In this document: one piece after another, positions 44,108-52,868 of the stretch
Layout of the letters: each line of letters starts with the position of its first letter
Numbering within the stretch: position 1 is the first letter of the stretch
NCBI GenBank assembly: GCA_964578835.1
Contig: CAZOEL010000014.1
Coordinates: forward strand, 1 to 64,000
Origin: CAZOEL01 sp964578835
Lineage (GTDB): Bacteria; Desulfobacterota; Syntrophobacteria; Syntrophobacterales; Syntrophobacteraceae
Direction: 5' to 3'
DNA: 64,000 bases
The notes under the pieces: generated by a model
Told to the model about the DNA's origin: nothing
What the model saw: only the letters and a program-made list of their open reading frames with translations
Databases searched by the model: none
Translations under genes and position numbers: made by a program

Positions 44108-44806
44108 TCAGGGGATCAGGGATGCAGAACAATTGACGCCTCCGACTGGGAAGATAAGGTTGTAAAATCTGAGCCCCCAATACTCTTTCCCTCTGAAGGC
44201 GGAGAATCGAGGAATCCACTCTACCGTGCACGGAGGCGTTGCGCCATAACCGGCGCAGATATTCTGGTCATAATAGACCTCGGTTTGGCGGCGTATCGTC
44301 GGGAACTGGGTCTTGACCGTTTGAGGCCAATAGCCATGGCGGCGTAGATCGAGCTCTTGATAGGGAGGTGCGGGAGTGTACGGACAATTAGACATTCCAA
44401 AGCTTACATACTCATCGCCAAGAAGGAATACTCGCTCCGATTCGCCCGGGAAAAGCCTGGCAATGCTGAAATCGGCCGGGGGTGGAAACTGTGGGGTTGT
44501 GCCATCAGGAAAGAATCTCACATTGATGTCGTTGAGATCATGAGGAAAAATATCCCATTCACTGGCGTCCACTATTCCATTTCCATTGACGTCGGCCATT
44601 TGCATGGCTTGCTCGCTTCCCGCAGCAACCCAACCGCCGTTGATGCATACCCAGTCCATGTTGTTGAAAAATTCATAAGGGGTAGGCTCTCTCACATCCT
44701 TGAAGCCTATTGCTACGCCTTCCTCTTCGGCCCCCACCGCTCCTCTGTAAAGAACGCACAATGCGCAAAAAGCTATGGACATTCTCATTAGTTTCCCGCC
44801 TTGCAC
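44108..44806 (-). CDS. Secreted protein with one calcium-loop-like motif, unknown function
   Basis: The ~232-residue protein has an N-terminal signal sequence (MRMSIAFCALCVLYRGAVGA). The mature part contains MADVNGNGIVDASEWDIFP, a D-x-N-x-N-G-x-x-D loop as in dockerin or EF-hand repeats, in a single copy. Several cysteines (SNCPYTP; DQNICAG; TPPCTV; GVNCS) could form disulfides. The start is GTG 44806, eight nt after AAAGGAG; ATG 44788 is the alternative. The first 15 codons and the leader are nearly identical to those of the neighbouring secreted gene at 44920-45555, so the two share a duplicated 5' end. No family is recognised. Confidence 0.6.
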   Translation of the reverse strand: MQGGKLMRMSIAFCALCVLYRGAVGAEEEGVAIGFKDVREPTPYEFFNNMDWVCINGGWVAAGSEQAMQMADVNGNGIVDASEWDIFPHDLNDINVRFFPDGTTPQFPPPADFSIARLFPGESERVFLLGDEYVSFGMSNCPYTPAPPYQELDLRRHGYWPQTVKTQFPTIRRQTEVYYDQNICAGYGATPPCTVEWIPRFSAFRGKEYWGLRFYNLIFPVGGVNCSASLIP

Positions 44807-44822
44807 TGCGTGAACTCCTTTG
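44750..44822. repeat. 73-bp direct repeat, copy A (5' end of secreted gene 1)
   Basis: Matches 45499-45571 at 66 of 73 positions, the last 32 bp being identical. It covers the leader, ribosome-binding site and start of the signal peptide. Just beyond it, 44830-44848 repeats 19 bp found at 45714-45732 inside the decayed Ig-like gene. Confidence 0.85.
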
Positions 44823-44919
44823 TGAACTCGATTGATCCGGTATTCCGCATTTGGCGATCAAGCCATCTTGGTGGATAGCCTTCTTCGCTGGAATAACGGT
44901 TACGACTCGTAGCCCGCCG

Positions 44920-45555
44920 CTACCTGCCGACTATTGGCTCTGGGTTCTCCCATGAAGGCGGCTCTCCAGAAACTTCGATTAGCTTAGGATGTAATGCTTT
45001 TTCATGTCTTGAGTTCATGTGTTCTTCATCCAATAGCATTCTGAGCATTTTTAGCTTTTTCTCAGGAATATCAGCAGGGATGCTGGGCCCCCGATAACTC
45101 TGTCTTTCCTCGTTTGTTATCAGCTTTCTCAGTCTGACAATCGAGTGCTCCTTAGGGGGGATCGAATAAAATGGTTTAAACTCCGCCTCTTGGACTCCGT
45201 AGCTAGGAAAAGCTTCGTAACCCGGTTTATAGATTGTAGCGTAACAACCGGGGTTCCATCTTCGAAGGAATCGGAAAGCCCATGCCCTATAGGCTTCAAT
45301 TATGAATGCTCCGTTCTTGTCGGTTACGGCGTCCTTGAGGTCGACGAATTCGCTCACGAACCCTCCAAAAGTGTACATCTCCGTGTAGAAGGCAGTCATC
45401 ACATAGGCTCCCTCGACCGGATCGCCGCTTTGGACTTCAACGACCTTTCCCTGGTATGGGCCGTACTTATGGGTGATAGTACACGGACCGACAGCAGTAA
45501 GAACGCACAATGCACAGAATGCTATAGAGATTTTCATTGGTTTCCCGCCTTGCAC
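44920..45555 (-). CDS. Secreted protein with carboxypeptidase-regulatory-like fold
   Basis: The ~211-residue exported protein has signal sequence MKISIAFCALCVLTAVGPC. The central part has the pattern of a CarboxypepD_reg-like beta-sandwich: YGPYQGKVVEVQSGDPVEGA, YVMTAFYTEMYTF, then AVTDKNGAFIIEAYRAWAF and GCYATIYKPGYEAFP. The C-terminal 70 residues are charged and helical. Such domains usually occur in surface or cell-wall proteins. GTG 45555 follows AAAGGAG by eight nt. It shares its 5' end with the gene at 44108-44806 and lies 63 nt downstream of the decayed Ig-like gene, probably formerly one transcript. Confidence 0.6.
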   Translation of the reverse strand: MQGGKPMKISIAFCALCVLTAVGPCTITHKYGPYQGKVVEVQSGDPVEGAYVMTAFYTEMYTFGGFVSEFVDLKDAVTDKNGAFIIEAYRAWAFRFLRRWNPGCYATIYKPGYEAFPSYGVQEAEFKPFYSIPPKEHSIVRLRKLITNEERQSYRGPSIPADIPEKKLKMLRMLLDEEHMNSRHEKALHPKLIEVSGEPPSWENPEPIVGR

Positions 45556-45571
45556 TGCGTGAACTCCTTTG
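45499..45571. repeat. 73-bp direct repeat, copy B (5' end of secreted gene 2)
   Basis: Partner of 44750-44822; 90% identical, with the seven mismatches all in the signal-peptide-coding half. Suggests a segmental duplication of leader plus signal sequence joined to different mature domains. Confidence 0.85.
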
Positions 45572-45618
45572 CATCTATCTTGGTTAGAAGTTCTTCAAAT
45601 TATCTTTGCCGCCATTCG

Positions 45619-47265
45619 CTAGAATCGATTCAATCTCCAGAGCCCATCTTCATCCAGTAGAAAATAGATGGTATAGGCAATAGTAACCGGTTCTCCTTCC
45701 ACAATATGAATCCGATTGATCCGGTATTCCGCTCGATCGTCTCCGGAAGTAACCATTTCGATGCCCTGCATTTCAGAGACAAGTTCGGGAAGTCTGTCCG
45801 CCAAGGCTGTAAATAGCTTCCGGTAATCCTCTTTTGAGCCCTCTTTGAAATAGTTGAGCGCTTCGTCTATCTCGCCGCTGGCGAGCTTCGATTTCATGAC
45901 GTTCCATTTTGCCTGAATCTGACTATCGAGGTCAGATTTATTTGGGACAATGAGGGCGATAGTGCTCGAGCACATTTCTCCCTGACCATTGCGCGCCTCT
46001 GCAGTAAAATGATAAATTCCTTCGGTGGTTATCCTTACGGGGTATTCTGTGTCGTTTATTCGTGGAAGATATTCGATGATTCCCGGGCCATTGTAAGATA
46101 TGGACAGATCTTCAGTTGCATCGCTCACGATCATGGTTGTTTCATAGGGAGACACACCCCAATAGGTAATTGCCCTGATGCTGACGCAATCGGCATTCAC
46201 CTCGATATTTACGCTTATCGAAACACTTTTGCTGTTGCCCTCGGAGTCTATCGCCTGGACTGTGATGACTGGGAATTCATCATCAAGAGGCACTTCGTTT
46301 GCAATAAAGCGCCCGCCATGGATTAAAGCTGGAACTCCGTTGACGGCTATTCCCACCTCTGCGTCGCTTTTGTGGGATACGGCGCCTTCCACCAGCACTT
46401 TGGATCTTCTGATAAGCTCGCCTTCTTGAGGAGAGGTAATCGCAAGGGAGATCGGACTTATTACCCTTATGGTTACAGATGCTTCAGATATGCTCCCACC
46501 ACTATCTTTTATCGTGTAAGCGAAGGTCTCGTCTCCCTCAAACCCATTGAATGGGGTATACTTGAGTGTCCCGGCCTCTTCTTCCGTCACTGTTCCGTTA
46601 GCGGTTGCGTAAATCCCGAGAGAACTATGCCATCGCCGTCTATATCGAAATCATTTGCAAGCACATTGATCGATATGGGCTTATTCTGATTCGTCTCGCC
46701 GTTATCATTTGTCGCCGAGGGAGGATCGTTTACGGGCAATACGGTCATACTGACAAGCGCGGTTGCGCTTCTGCCATGGCCATCGGTTAGGGTGTAGGTG
46801 AAGTTGTCTGATCCGTAGAAGTTGGAAAACGGGCTGTAAGTAATGGTTCCATCAGGGTTGAGAGCTGTGGAGCCATGAAGCCCGGAAGCAACGACGGTTA
46901 TGGAAAGAGGATCGTCATCAGGGTCCCAGTCGTTTGCGAGGACATTAACGATTACAGGGGCATCCTCATTGGTCGCAGCCGAATCGTTCTCGGCGAAAGG
47001 CGCTTGGTTTATGATATTCACCGTTGTCATCGCCATCCCAATCGCTTGATTCTCTGCCATCAAATTGGACCGTTTCACCAACGAGCGCGGTCCGGATCGA
47101 TTCTCCAGAAATTATTGCCATTGGAGGCGCATCTTTTACATCGACAGTAAATTCCTGGGTGACTCTTCCGCCTTTCCCATCACTTGCCTCGACCTTTACC
47201 AGGAAGAGGCCGCCATCGGGAGGGATCACGGACGAGAAATACAAAACAAGCAGGAAGACCTTCAT
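45619..47265 (-). pseudogene. Decayed multidomain Ig-like/cadherin-like surface protein
   Basis: Three consecutive minus-strand frames make one interrupted protein. 46966-47265 has EASDGKGGRVTQEFTVDV and the start of a PKD-like domain (VGETVQFDGRESSDWDGDD). 46587-47081 has a tandem-repeat cadherin-like domain (ENDSAATNEDAPVIVNVLAN; PDGTITYSPFSNFYGSDNFT) and the start of a second. 45619-46590 completes that second domain (LKYTPFNGFEGDETFAYTIK), then an ITSPQEGELIRRSKVLVEG domain and a helical C-terminus. The frame changes near 47020-47035, where most of the PKD domain is also missing, and near 46611-46620, where one base restores continuity. The first frame begins inside a domain, so the N-terminus is probably lost. 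Either true decay or sequencing indels; neighbours show no such errors. Confidence 0.7.
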
Positions 47266-47619
47266 CTTGAAGGCTTATGAGCGGGAGCGGCGCTGTAAGC
47301 TGAATGGCAGATTGAAAGTTCGCAAACAGTATGAAATCCAAATTGAAGGTTGTGCTTGCATTTGAATTATCTATCGGTCTGGTTGTCTGAGTTGTTGAGG
47401 ACTTTCTTGCTTTGGGAAATATCGAAATCGGGTTTCAGGAAAGATTGAATATCCTTGTGACACTTGCGCGCTGCTCTCTTTCCCCGGCATTCCGTTCGGG
47501 GAGGCGAGATTGACTTTGGTCGGTCATCTGCTATACTGCTAGCCATTATGCGGCGGGGGCGAGTTGCGGGTGCGCCGCATTTGAATTATGACCTTGTGAA
47601 GACACGAAAGGACCGATTC
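47266..47619. other. Divergent gap before pyrG
   Basis: About 354 nt between the decayed Ig-like gene (-) and pyrG (+). Apart from the pyrG promoter (separate entry), nothing is recognised. Its left end may hold lost N-terminal coding sequence of the decayed gene, but I see no homologous frame. Confidence 0.4.
47510..47537 (+). promoter_or_regulatory. Predicted sigma-70 promoter of pyrG
   Basis: TTGACT, a 16-nt spacer, then TATACT. The transcript would start near 47544, which excludes the upstream in-frame ATG/GTG at 47464 as pyrG start and leaves a leader of about 76 nt. Confidence 0.65.
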
Positions 47620-49293
47620 TTGCGTCAGCCTAAATATATCTTTATTACCGGCGGAGTGCTTTCATCGCTTGGAAAAGGGTTGGCTGCGGCCTCCATAGGG
47701 GCGTTGATGGAAAGCCGCGGGCTTCGAGTGACTATGCAGAAGCTCGACCCTTATATAAATGTCGATCCTGGAACCATGAATCCTTTCCAGCACGGAGAGG
47801 TCTTCGTTACGGACGATGGGGCGGAAACGGATCTGGATCTCGGCCATTATGAACGATTTACTCATGCCGTCATGGGGAAGAAGAATAATTACACATCGGG
47901 CGGCATTTATTATTCGGTCATCATGAAGGAGCGCCGGGGCGATTACCTGGGCGGCACCGTGCAGGTCATTCCACATGTTACGGATGAAATCAAAGCCTGC
48001 ATCCGCGGCGTCGTGGATGATGTGGATATCGTGATCGTCGAAATCGGAGGCACGGTCGGAGATATTGAAAGCCTGCCGTTTCTTGAGGCTATACGCCAGT
48101 TTAGGGGTGATGTGGGAAGAGAGAACGTCATCTACATTCATGTCACCCTCGTGCCCTATCTCAAGACTTCGGGCGAAGTCAAAACGAAGCCGACTCAGCA
48201 TAGCGTGAAAGAGCTCCTCGGAATCGGCATCCAGCCGGATATTCTGCTCTGCAGGACGGAAAAGGATCTGTCGCCTGAGCTCAAAGCAAAAATCGCGCAC
48301 TTCTGTAACGTGGAGCCGGATGCGGTTATAACGGCGAGAGATGTGGACTGTATTTATGAAGTTCCCTTGCTGTTTCACGAGGAAGGGCTCGACGAGAAGA
48401 TCGTGAGGCTGCTCAACATCTGGACCAGATCTCCCATACTGGATCTTTGGAAAAAGCACGTCCATGAATGTAAAGAGCCGCTTTATGAAGTCCGCATAGC
48501 TATTGTCGGCAAATACATCGATCTCACGGAATCCTACAAGAGCTTGAACGAAGCGCTCTTTCACGGCGGCGTGGCGCACAATGCCCGTGTCGCGCTCGAA
48601 TATGTCGATTCTGAAAATGTGGAAAAGGACGGCGGCGAGGCGCTCCTGGAAGGCGTGGACGGCATTCTCGTGCCTGGAGGCTTCGGGCAGCGGGGCGTAG
48701 AAGGCAAAATCAAGGCGATTCGCTACGCCCGGGAAAACAAGATTCCCTTTTTGGGCATATGCCTTGGGATGCAGCTTGCCACGGTCGAGTTCAGCCGCAA
48801 TGTCGCCGGGCTCGAGAAGGCTCACAGCATGGAGTTCGACAAGCACACTCCGCATTCGGTCATTTTCCTCATGCGTGAGTGGTTCGACTATAAAAACAAC
48901 AGGAGCATCCGCAGAGATGAAAGCTCCGATTTTGGCGGAACGATGCGCCTTGGCGCCTATCCATGCTCCCTCGACCCTGAGAGTCTGGCCTGTGAAGCCT
49001 ACGGTTGTCAGGAGGTCTCGGAGCGGCATCGCCATCGCTATGAGTTCAATAATGAATACCGAGAAATCCTTGCAGAGGCTGGCTTGCGTTTTACCGGACT
49101 CTCGCCGGACAAGAACCTTGTCGAAATCGTTGAGATAGCCGATCATCCCTGGTTTCTCGGATGTCAGTTCCACCCGGAGTTCAAATCAAAGCCTATGGAG
49201 CCCCATCCGATTTTCAAGGCTTTTGTGGGAGCGGCGCTCAAAGACGCTCGGAGCAAACGACCTGAGGCCTTTAGGAGAGACTGTGTTTGCTGA
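47620..49293 (+). CDS. pyrG: CTP synthase
   Basis: The 557-residue enzyme makes CTP from UTP, ATP and glutamine. The amidoligase domain has PKYIFITGGVLSSLGKGLAA, LDPYINVDPGTMNPFQHGEV, GAETDLDLGHYERF and KTKPTQHSVKELL. The class I glutaminase domain has LVPGGFGQRGVEGKI, FLGICLGMQLATVEF (nucleophile Cys) and GCQFHPEFKSKP (His/Glu). The start is TTG 47620: AAAGGA lies seven nt upstream, and the N-terminus then reads M-RQPKYIFITGG as in other CTP synthases. GTG 47596 is less likely. Head of the pyrG-kdsA-kdsC-lptCAB cluster. Confidence 0.96.
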   Translation: MRQPKYIFITGGVLSSLGKGLAAASIGALMESRGLRVTMQKLDPYINVDPGTMNPFQHGEVFVTDDGAETDLDLGHYERFTHAVMGKKNNYTSGGIYYSVIMKERRGDYLGGTVQVIPHVTDEIKACIRGVVDDVDIVIVEIGGTVGDIESLPFLEAIRQFRGDVGRENVIYIHVTLVPYLKTSGEVKTKPTQHSVKELLGIGIQPDILLCRTEKDLSPELKAKIAHFCNVEPDAVITARDVDCIYEVPLLFHEEGLDEKIVRLLNIWTRSPILDLWKKHVHECKEPLYEVRIAIVGKYIDLTESYKSLNEALFHGGVAHNARVALEYVDSENVEKDGGEALLEGVDGILVPGGFGQRGVEGKIKAIRYARENKIPFLGICLGMQLATVEFSRNVAGLEKAHSMEFDKHTPHSVIFLMREWFDYKNNRSIRRDESSDFGGTMRLGAYPCSLDPESLACEAYGCQEVSERHRHRYEFNNEYREILAEAGLRFTGLSPDKNLVEIVEIADHPWFLGCQFHPEFKSKPMEPHPIFKAFVGAALKDARSKRPEAFRRDCVC

Positions 49294-49308
49294 TTTTGGA
49301 GAGATGGC

Positions 49309-50151
49309 GTGAGCGAATTTGAAGTGATGGGGCAAAGGCTGGGAAGGGAGCGTTTCTTCGTCATCGGAGGGCCGTGCGTTATCGAAAGCGAGGAACTGGC
49401 GACAGGAGTTGCGCGATTCCTCAAGGAGACATGCGAGAGATTGAATATTTCTTGTGTATTCAAAAGCTCCTACGATAAGGCCAACCGCACTTCCATCCAA
49501 TCATTTCGAGGGCCGGGCATCGAAGAAGGCCTCGCCATCCTCGCGAGCATTCGAGAAAAGACCGGCATACCCGTATTGACCGATGTGCACAGTGCTCACG
49601 AGGCCGCGAGAGCGTCGGAGGTTGTGGATGTTCTGCAAATCCCGGCCTTTCTAGTCCGCCAAACCGACCTGCTCGTCGCGGCGGCGAAGACGGGAAAGCC
49701 GGTCAACTTGAAGAAAGCTCAATTTCTCGCTCCATGGGATATGACGCAGGCGGTCGACAAGGTGCGACAGAGCGGCAACGACAGGATTCTCGTTACCGAA
49801 AGGGGCGCCATGTTCGGTTACAATAATTTAGTTGTGGACATGCGCTCGATTCCCATCATGTCGGAGCTCGGCTGTCCGGTGGTTTTTGACGCCACTCACA
49901 GCGTGCAACTGCCGGGCGGACAAGGAGCTTCCTCCGGGGGGCAGCGCCAGTACGTCGAAACTCTCGCCTGTGCTGCCGTGGCGGCTGGAGCCCATGGAGT
50001 TTTCATCGAGATGCACGAAGACCCGGAGAGGGCTCTTTGCGACGGACCCAACTCCTTGTTTTTGCATCAAGTTCCTCCACTGCTCGAGAAGCTCCTTGCG
50101 ATCCGCCGGGCTGTATCGCAAAGCGGACCTTCCAGCGGGACCGGAACATAG
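49309..50151 (+). CDS. kdsA: 3-deoxy-8-phosphooctulonate synthase (KDO8P synthase)
   Basis: The 280-residue enzyme condenses PEP with arabinose 5-phosphate, the first committed step to Kdo for lipid A-core. Motifs: FFVIGGPCVIESEELA, FKSSYDKANRTSIQSFRGPG, VLTDVHSAHEA, LQIPAFLVRQTDLLVAAA, VNLKKAQFLAPWDM, VTERGAMFGYNNLVVDMRS and VVFDATHSVQLPGGQG. The VNLKKAQF segment has lysine-alanine where metal-dependent KdsAs have a cysteine, so this looks like a metal-independent (class I, E. coli-like) type. GTG start with GGAGAG upstream, 15 nt after pyrG. Confidence 0.96.
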   Translation: MSEFEVMGQRLGRERFFVIGGPCVIESEELATGVARFLKETCERLNISCVFKSSYDKANRTSIQSFRGPGIEEGLAILASIREKTGIPVLTDVHSAHEAARASEVVDVLQIPAFLVRQTDLLVAAAKTGKPVNLKKAQFLAPWDMTQAVDKVRQSGNDRILVTERGAMFGYNNLVVDMRSIPIMSELGCPVVFDATHSVQLPGGQGASSGGQRQYVETLACAAVAAGAHGVFIEMHEDPERALCDGPNSLFLHQVPPLLEKLLAIRRAVSQSGPSSGTGT

Positions 50152-50200
50152 CCTCCAAAGTGAAGGGTCGAGTAGACACCCTGCAAAGAAAGGATCCTTC

Positions 50201-50743
50201 GTGGTGAATATAGACGAGACGCTTCAGTCTCGAATTCTGCCTCTCAAAATGATGATCTTTGATGTGGACGGGGTGCTGACTGACGGGCGCATCATCATCC
50301 ACGACGATGGCTCGGAGATGAAGGAGTTCGACGTTCAGGACGGCCATGGCGTCAAGCTGCTTCAAAGAACGGGGATCGAAGTGGCGCTGATCACGGGCCG
50401 CTATTGCAAAGCGGTGGAGCATCGCGCGAGAAGCCTCGGGATCTCTCGGGTCTATCAGGACATGAAGATCAAGGTGGAAGCTTATGAGCTGATTCTTGCT
50501 GAAACGGGATTGAGCGATGAGCAGGTGGGTTACATGGGAGACGATCTTATCGATGTGCCCATCATGCGCCGTGCGGGCTTTTCCTGTGCGGTTCCGAACG
50601 CGGTCAGTCATGTTTTCCCTTATGCCCATTATGTTACGAAGGCCGGCGGAGGGCGAGGAGCATGCCGCGAGATCTGTGAGCTGATAATGCTGGTTCAGGG
50701 CTCCTGGGATATGGTGACGGATCGTTACTTCGGGCGATTCTAA
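50201..50743 (+). CDS. kdsC: 3-deoxy-D-manno-octulosonate-8-phosphate phosphatase
   Basis: The ~180-residue HAD-family C0 phosphatase hydrolyses KDO8P to Kdo. Motifs: I MMIFDVDGVLTDGRIIIHDD, II VALITGRYCKAVEHRA, III/IV VGYMGDDLIDVPIMRRAG. It lacks a cap domain, as in tetrameric KdsC. The start is one of two adjacent GTG codons (50201 or 50204), six and nine nt after AAAGGA. It follows kdsA by 49 nt. Confidence 0.94.
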   Translation: MVNIDETLQSRILPLKMMIFDVDGVLTDGRIIIHDDGSEMKEFDVQDGHGVKLLQRTGIEVALITGRYCKAVEHRARSLGISRVYQDMKIKVEAYELILAETGLSDEQVGYMGDDLIDVPIMRRAGFSCAVPNAVSHVFPYAHYVTKAGGGRGACREICELIMLVQGSWDMVTDRYFGRF

Positions 50744-50831
50744 TTGCGCATGATCCTTTCCCTTTTTCTCTTTATGCCTTCTTCGAGCTGATTTCTGCTG
50801 AATATCCCTTTACAGGCATGGGTGTTGCATG

Positions 50832-50860
50832 TTAGACTATTGTCGTTTCTAATAGTCTAA
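50832..50860. repeat. Perfect 10-bp inverted repeat between kdsC and lptC
   Basis: TTAGACTATT and AATAGTCTAA around a 9-nt loop. It is AT-rich with a weak T-run after it, so it could be a weak terminator/attenuator or a protein-binding operator before the lpt genes. Confidence 0.5.
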
Positions 50861-50909
50861 TTTGACTGGAAATTTTTCCGAGCTTCGGGCCTGTCGATCT
50901 GGGACGGTA

Positions 50910-51497
50910 ATGACCTTGTCACGAAAGATTATACAGATCATGGTGTTGGTGGTGGCGCTGGGGGCGACCGTGGTGCTGGTTCTGGGCATTCTGAAAGGGA
51001 CAGCCCGCAAGGATCAGCAGAAGGAACTGGTCAGCGAGGCGCCCGAGGCCGAGATGAAGCTTACGGATATGGAATATACCGAGATGCAGGGTGGACGGCG
51101 GTTATGGACACTGAAGGCCTCGGAAGCGGAGTATTTTCAGGATGCGCAGAAAACCAGGCTCAAAGCGGTTCATCTCACTTTTTTCTTCGAGAACGGCGAC
51201 GTAGCTTATTTAGAAAGCAAAGAGGGCGCGCTCTACGCTGGAACCAAAGATATCGAGCTGTGGGATTCCATCAAGGCCAGTCTGCCGAAAGGATATGAAT
51301 TTACGGCCGATCGCGCCTTTTATGAGCACCAACAGGAAGTCATCCGCTCTGACGATCCCATTCGCGTGAAGGGTGAGGAGATTCAGATGGACGGAAGCCG
51401 GTGGGAATATAAAATTCAGGAACAAAAGGCCGTCGTAGAAGGCGGCGTTCGGGCGACGTTCATGTTTTTGCCCGAGGAAGATGATGCAGGCGAGTGA
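50910..51497 (+). CDS. lptC: LPS export protein LptC
   Basis: The ~195-residue bitopic inner-membrane protein has a membrane anchor IIQIMVLVVALGATVVLVLG near the N-terminus, then an OstA-like beta-jellyroll (LTDMEYTEMQGGRRLWTLKA; YLESKEGALYAGTKDIELWD; FTADRAFYEHQQEVIRSDDP). It receives LPS from LptBFG and hands it to LptA. ATG 50910 is chosen so the anchor is N-terminal. The stop overlaps the possible lptA start region. Confidence 0.85.
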   Translation: MTLSRKIIQIMVLVVALGATVVLVLGILKGTARKDQQKELVSEAPEAEMKLTDMEYTEMQGGRRLWTLKASEAEYFQDAQKTRLKAVHLTFFFENGDVAYLESKEGALYAGTKDIELWDSIKASLPKGYEFTADRAFYEHQQEVIRSDDPIRVKGEEIQMDGSRWEYKIQEQKAVVEGGVRATFMFLPEEDDAGE

Positions 51498-51499
51498 GA

Positions 51500-52114
51500 A
51501 TGATGTCTAAAAAAAGAACCCGATGTGGCTCAATACTTATAGCGTTGTCTTTTGTATCGCTGCTTTCGTTCTGCTTTGCTCTTATCGGATCGGCAGCGGA
51601 GGAGCCTGGTAAGCCGCCTGTGGAAAAGGCGGGCGGTTCCAAAAAGGTCCAAGCCCTCAAGAGCGATTCTCCTCTCCACATTTCCAGCGATAGATTGGAA
51701 GTCGATCAGCAGAAGAAGATCATTACCTTTGAAGGCCATGTGACGGTGCGGCAAGAAGATATGACCATCACAGGCGCTCGTATGATTGTATACGCGACCG
51801 GCGAGGAGAAGGGTGGAGAAAAGAACAAGGGTGGCGCCGCCAATGCGGATGCCGGCATGATGAAAAAAATAGACCACATCGAAATTCTGGGAGATGTGAA
51901 GATAACCCAGAGAGATAAGCTGGCGGTGGCGGACAAGGCCGTTTACTACCATAGGGAGCAGAAAGTTGTCCTTCTTGGCAACCCCAGCGTCAGTCAAGGG
52001 AGGGATAAGGTGGCGGGGCGCCTGATCACGCTTTTCCTCGAAGACGGAAGGAGCGTGGTGGAGGGCGGCGAGTCGACGCCCGTTCAGGCGATTCTTCATC
52101 CCAAAAAGGACTGA
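51500..52114 (+). CDS. lptA: Periplasmic LPS bridge protein LptA
   Basis: The ~204-residue protein has a signal peptide (hydrophobic core ILIALSFVSLLSFCFALIG) and an OstA domain: SPLHISSDRLEVDQQKKIIT, FEGHVTVRQEDMTITGARM, IEILGDVKITQRDKLAVAD, KVVLLGNPSVSQGRDKVAG. An insertion rich in glycine, lysine and alanine (around TGEEKGGEKNKGGAANADAG) interrupts the strands near residue 100. LptA oligomers form the periplasmic bridge. Starts at GTG 51494, ATG 51500 and ATG 51503 are all close; 51500 is taken. Confidence 0.88.
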   Translation: MMSKKRTRCGSILIALSFVSLLSFCFALIGSAAEEPGKPPVEKAGGSKKVQALKSDSPLHISSDRLEVDQQKKIITFEGHVTVRQEDMTITGARMIVYATGEEKGGEKNKGGAANADAGMMKKIDHIEILGDVKITQRDKLAVADKAVYYHREQKVVLLGNPSVSQGRDKVAGRLITLFLEDGRSVVEGGESTPVQAILHPKKD

Positions 52115-52118
52115 TGTA

Positions 52119-52856
52119 GTGATTCCCGAGCAAAAGAAGCTGATGGTTCGCGACCTGGTGAAGCATTACCATGGTCGATGCGTGGTCGACCGTGTGGATT
52201 TGGAAGTGAAGGAGGGGCAAATTGTCGGCTTGCTCGGTCCGAACGGAGCCGGCAAGTCCACGACCTTCTACAGCGTCGTGGGGATCATTCGCCCCGATAG
52301 CGGGGCCGTTTATCTCAATGGAGAGAATATAGTCGATATTCCCATGTACCTGAGAGCAAGGAAAGGGATTACTTATCTGCCGCAGGAGCCGTCGGTTTTT
52401 CGGAAGCTGACCGTCGAAGAGAATATCATGGCTATATTGGAGACTCTCGACATCAGCAGGCAAGAGCGGCGAAGTAGGCTCCAGGAATTGCTTTCTGAGC
52501 TCAAAATTTCTCACTTGGCAAAAAACAAGGCGGATCGGCTGTCCGGGGGCGAGCGCCGTCGAGTGGAAATCACTCGCGCGCTGGTGACGCAACCGAGCTT
52601 CATCCTTCTGGACGAGCCTTTTGCCGGGATAGATCCCATTGCGGTCATGGAGATTCAGGGAATCATCGAATCGCTCAAAAATAGAGGAATCGGAGTGCTC
52701 ATCTCGGATCATAATGTTCGAGAAACCCTTAAAGTATGCGACTGGGCCTACATCATGCACCAGGGGAAGATACTGGAGGCGGGAGACCCGGTCAGCATTG
52801 CTCAAAGTGATTTAGCCCGGCGGACGTATCTGGGCGATCAGTTCAGTTTAGGATAA
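52119..52856 (+). CDS. lptB: LPS export ABC transporter ATP-binding protein LptB
   Basis: The 245-residue ATPase has Walker A LLGPNGAGKSTTFYSVVG, the Q-loop region GITYLPQEPSVFRKLTVEEN, signature LSGGERRRVEITRAL, Walker B SFILLDEPFAGIDPIAVMEI and the H-loop VLISDHNVRETL. LptB drives LPS extraction with LptF and LptG, which are not in the window. GTG start with AAGGA upstream, four bases after lptA; rpoN follows by 12 nt. Confidence 0.95.
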   Translation: MIPEQKKLMVRDLVKHYHGRCVVDRVDLEVKEGQIVGLLGPNGAGKSTTFYSVVGIIRPDSGAVYLNGENIVDIPMYLRARKGITYLPQEPSVFRKLTVEENIMAILETLDISRQERRSRLQELLSELKISHLAKNKADRLSGGERRRVEITRALVTQPSFILLDEPFAGIDPIAVMEIQGIIESLKNRGIGVLISDHNVRETLKVCDWAYIMHQGKILEAGDPVSIAQSDLARRTYLGDQFSLG

Positions 52857-52868
52857 CAGGATAGAACG

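Noticed and set aside
44750..45571. Two spaced direct repeats as a possible CRISPR or insertion-sequence signature
   Set aside because: Only two copies, they are coding (leader and signal peptide), and no transposase or cas gene is present.
47662..49173. A 503-codon open frame on the minus strand
   Set aside because: It lies entirely within pyrG, which has full CTP synthase homology on the plus strand; composition is that of an antisense shadow.
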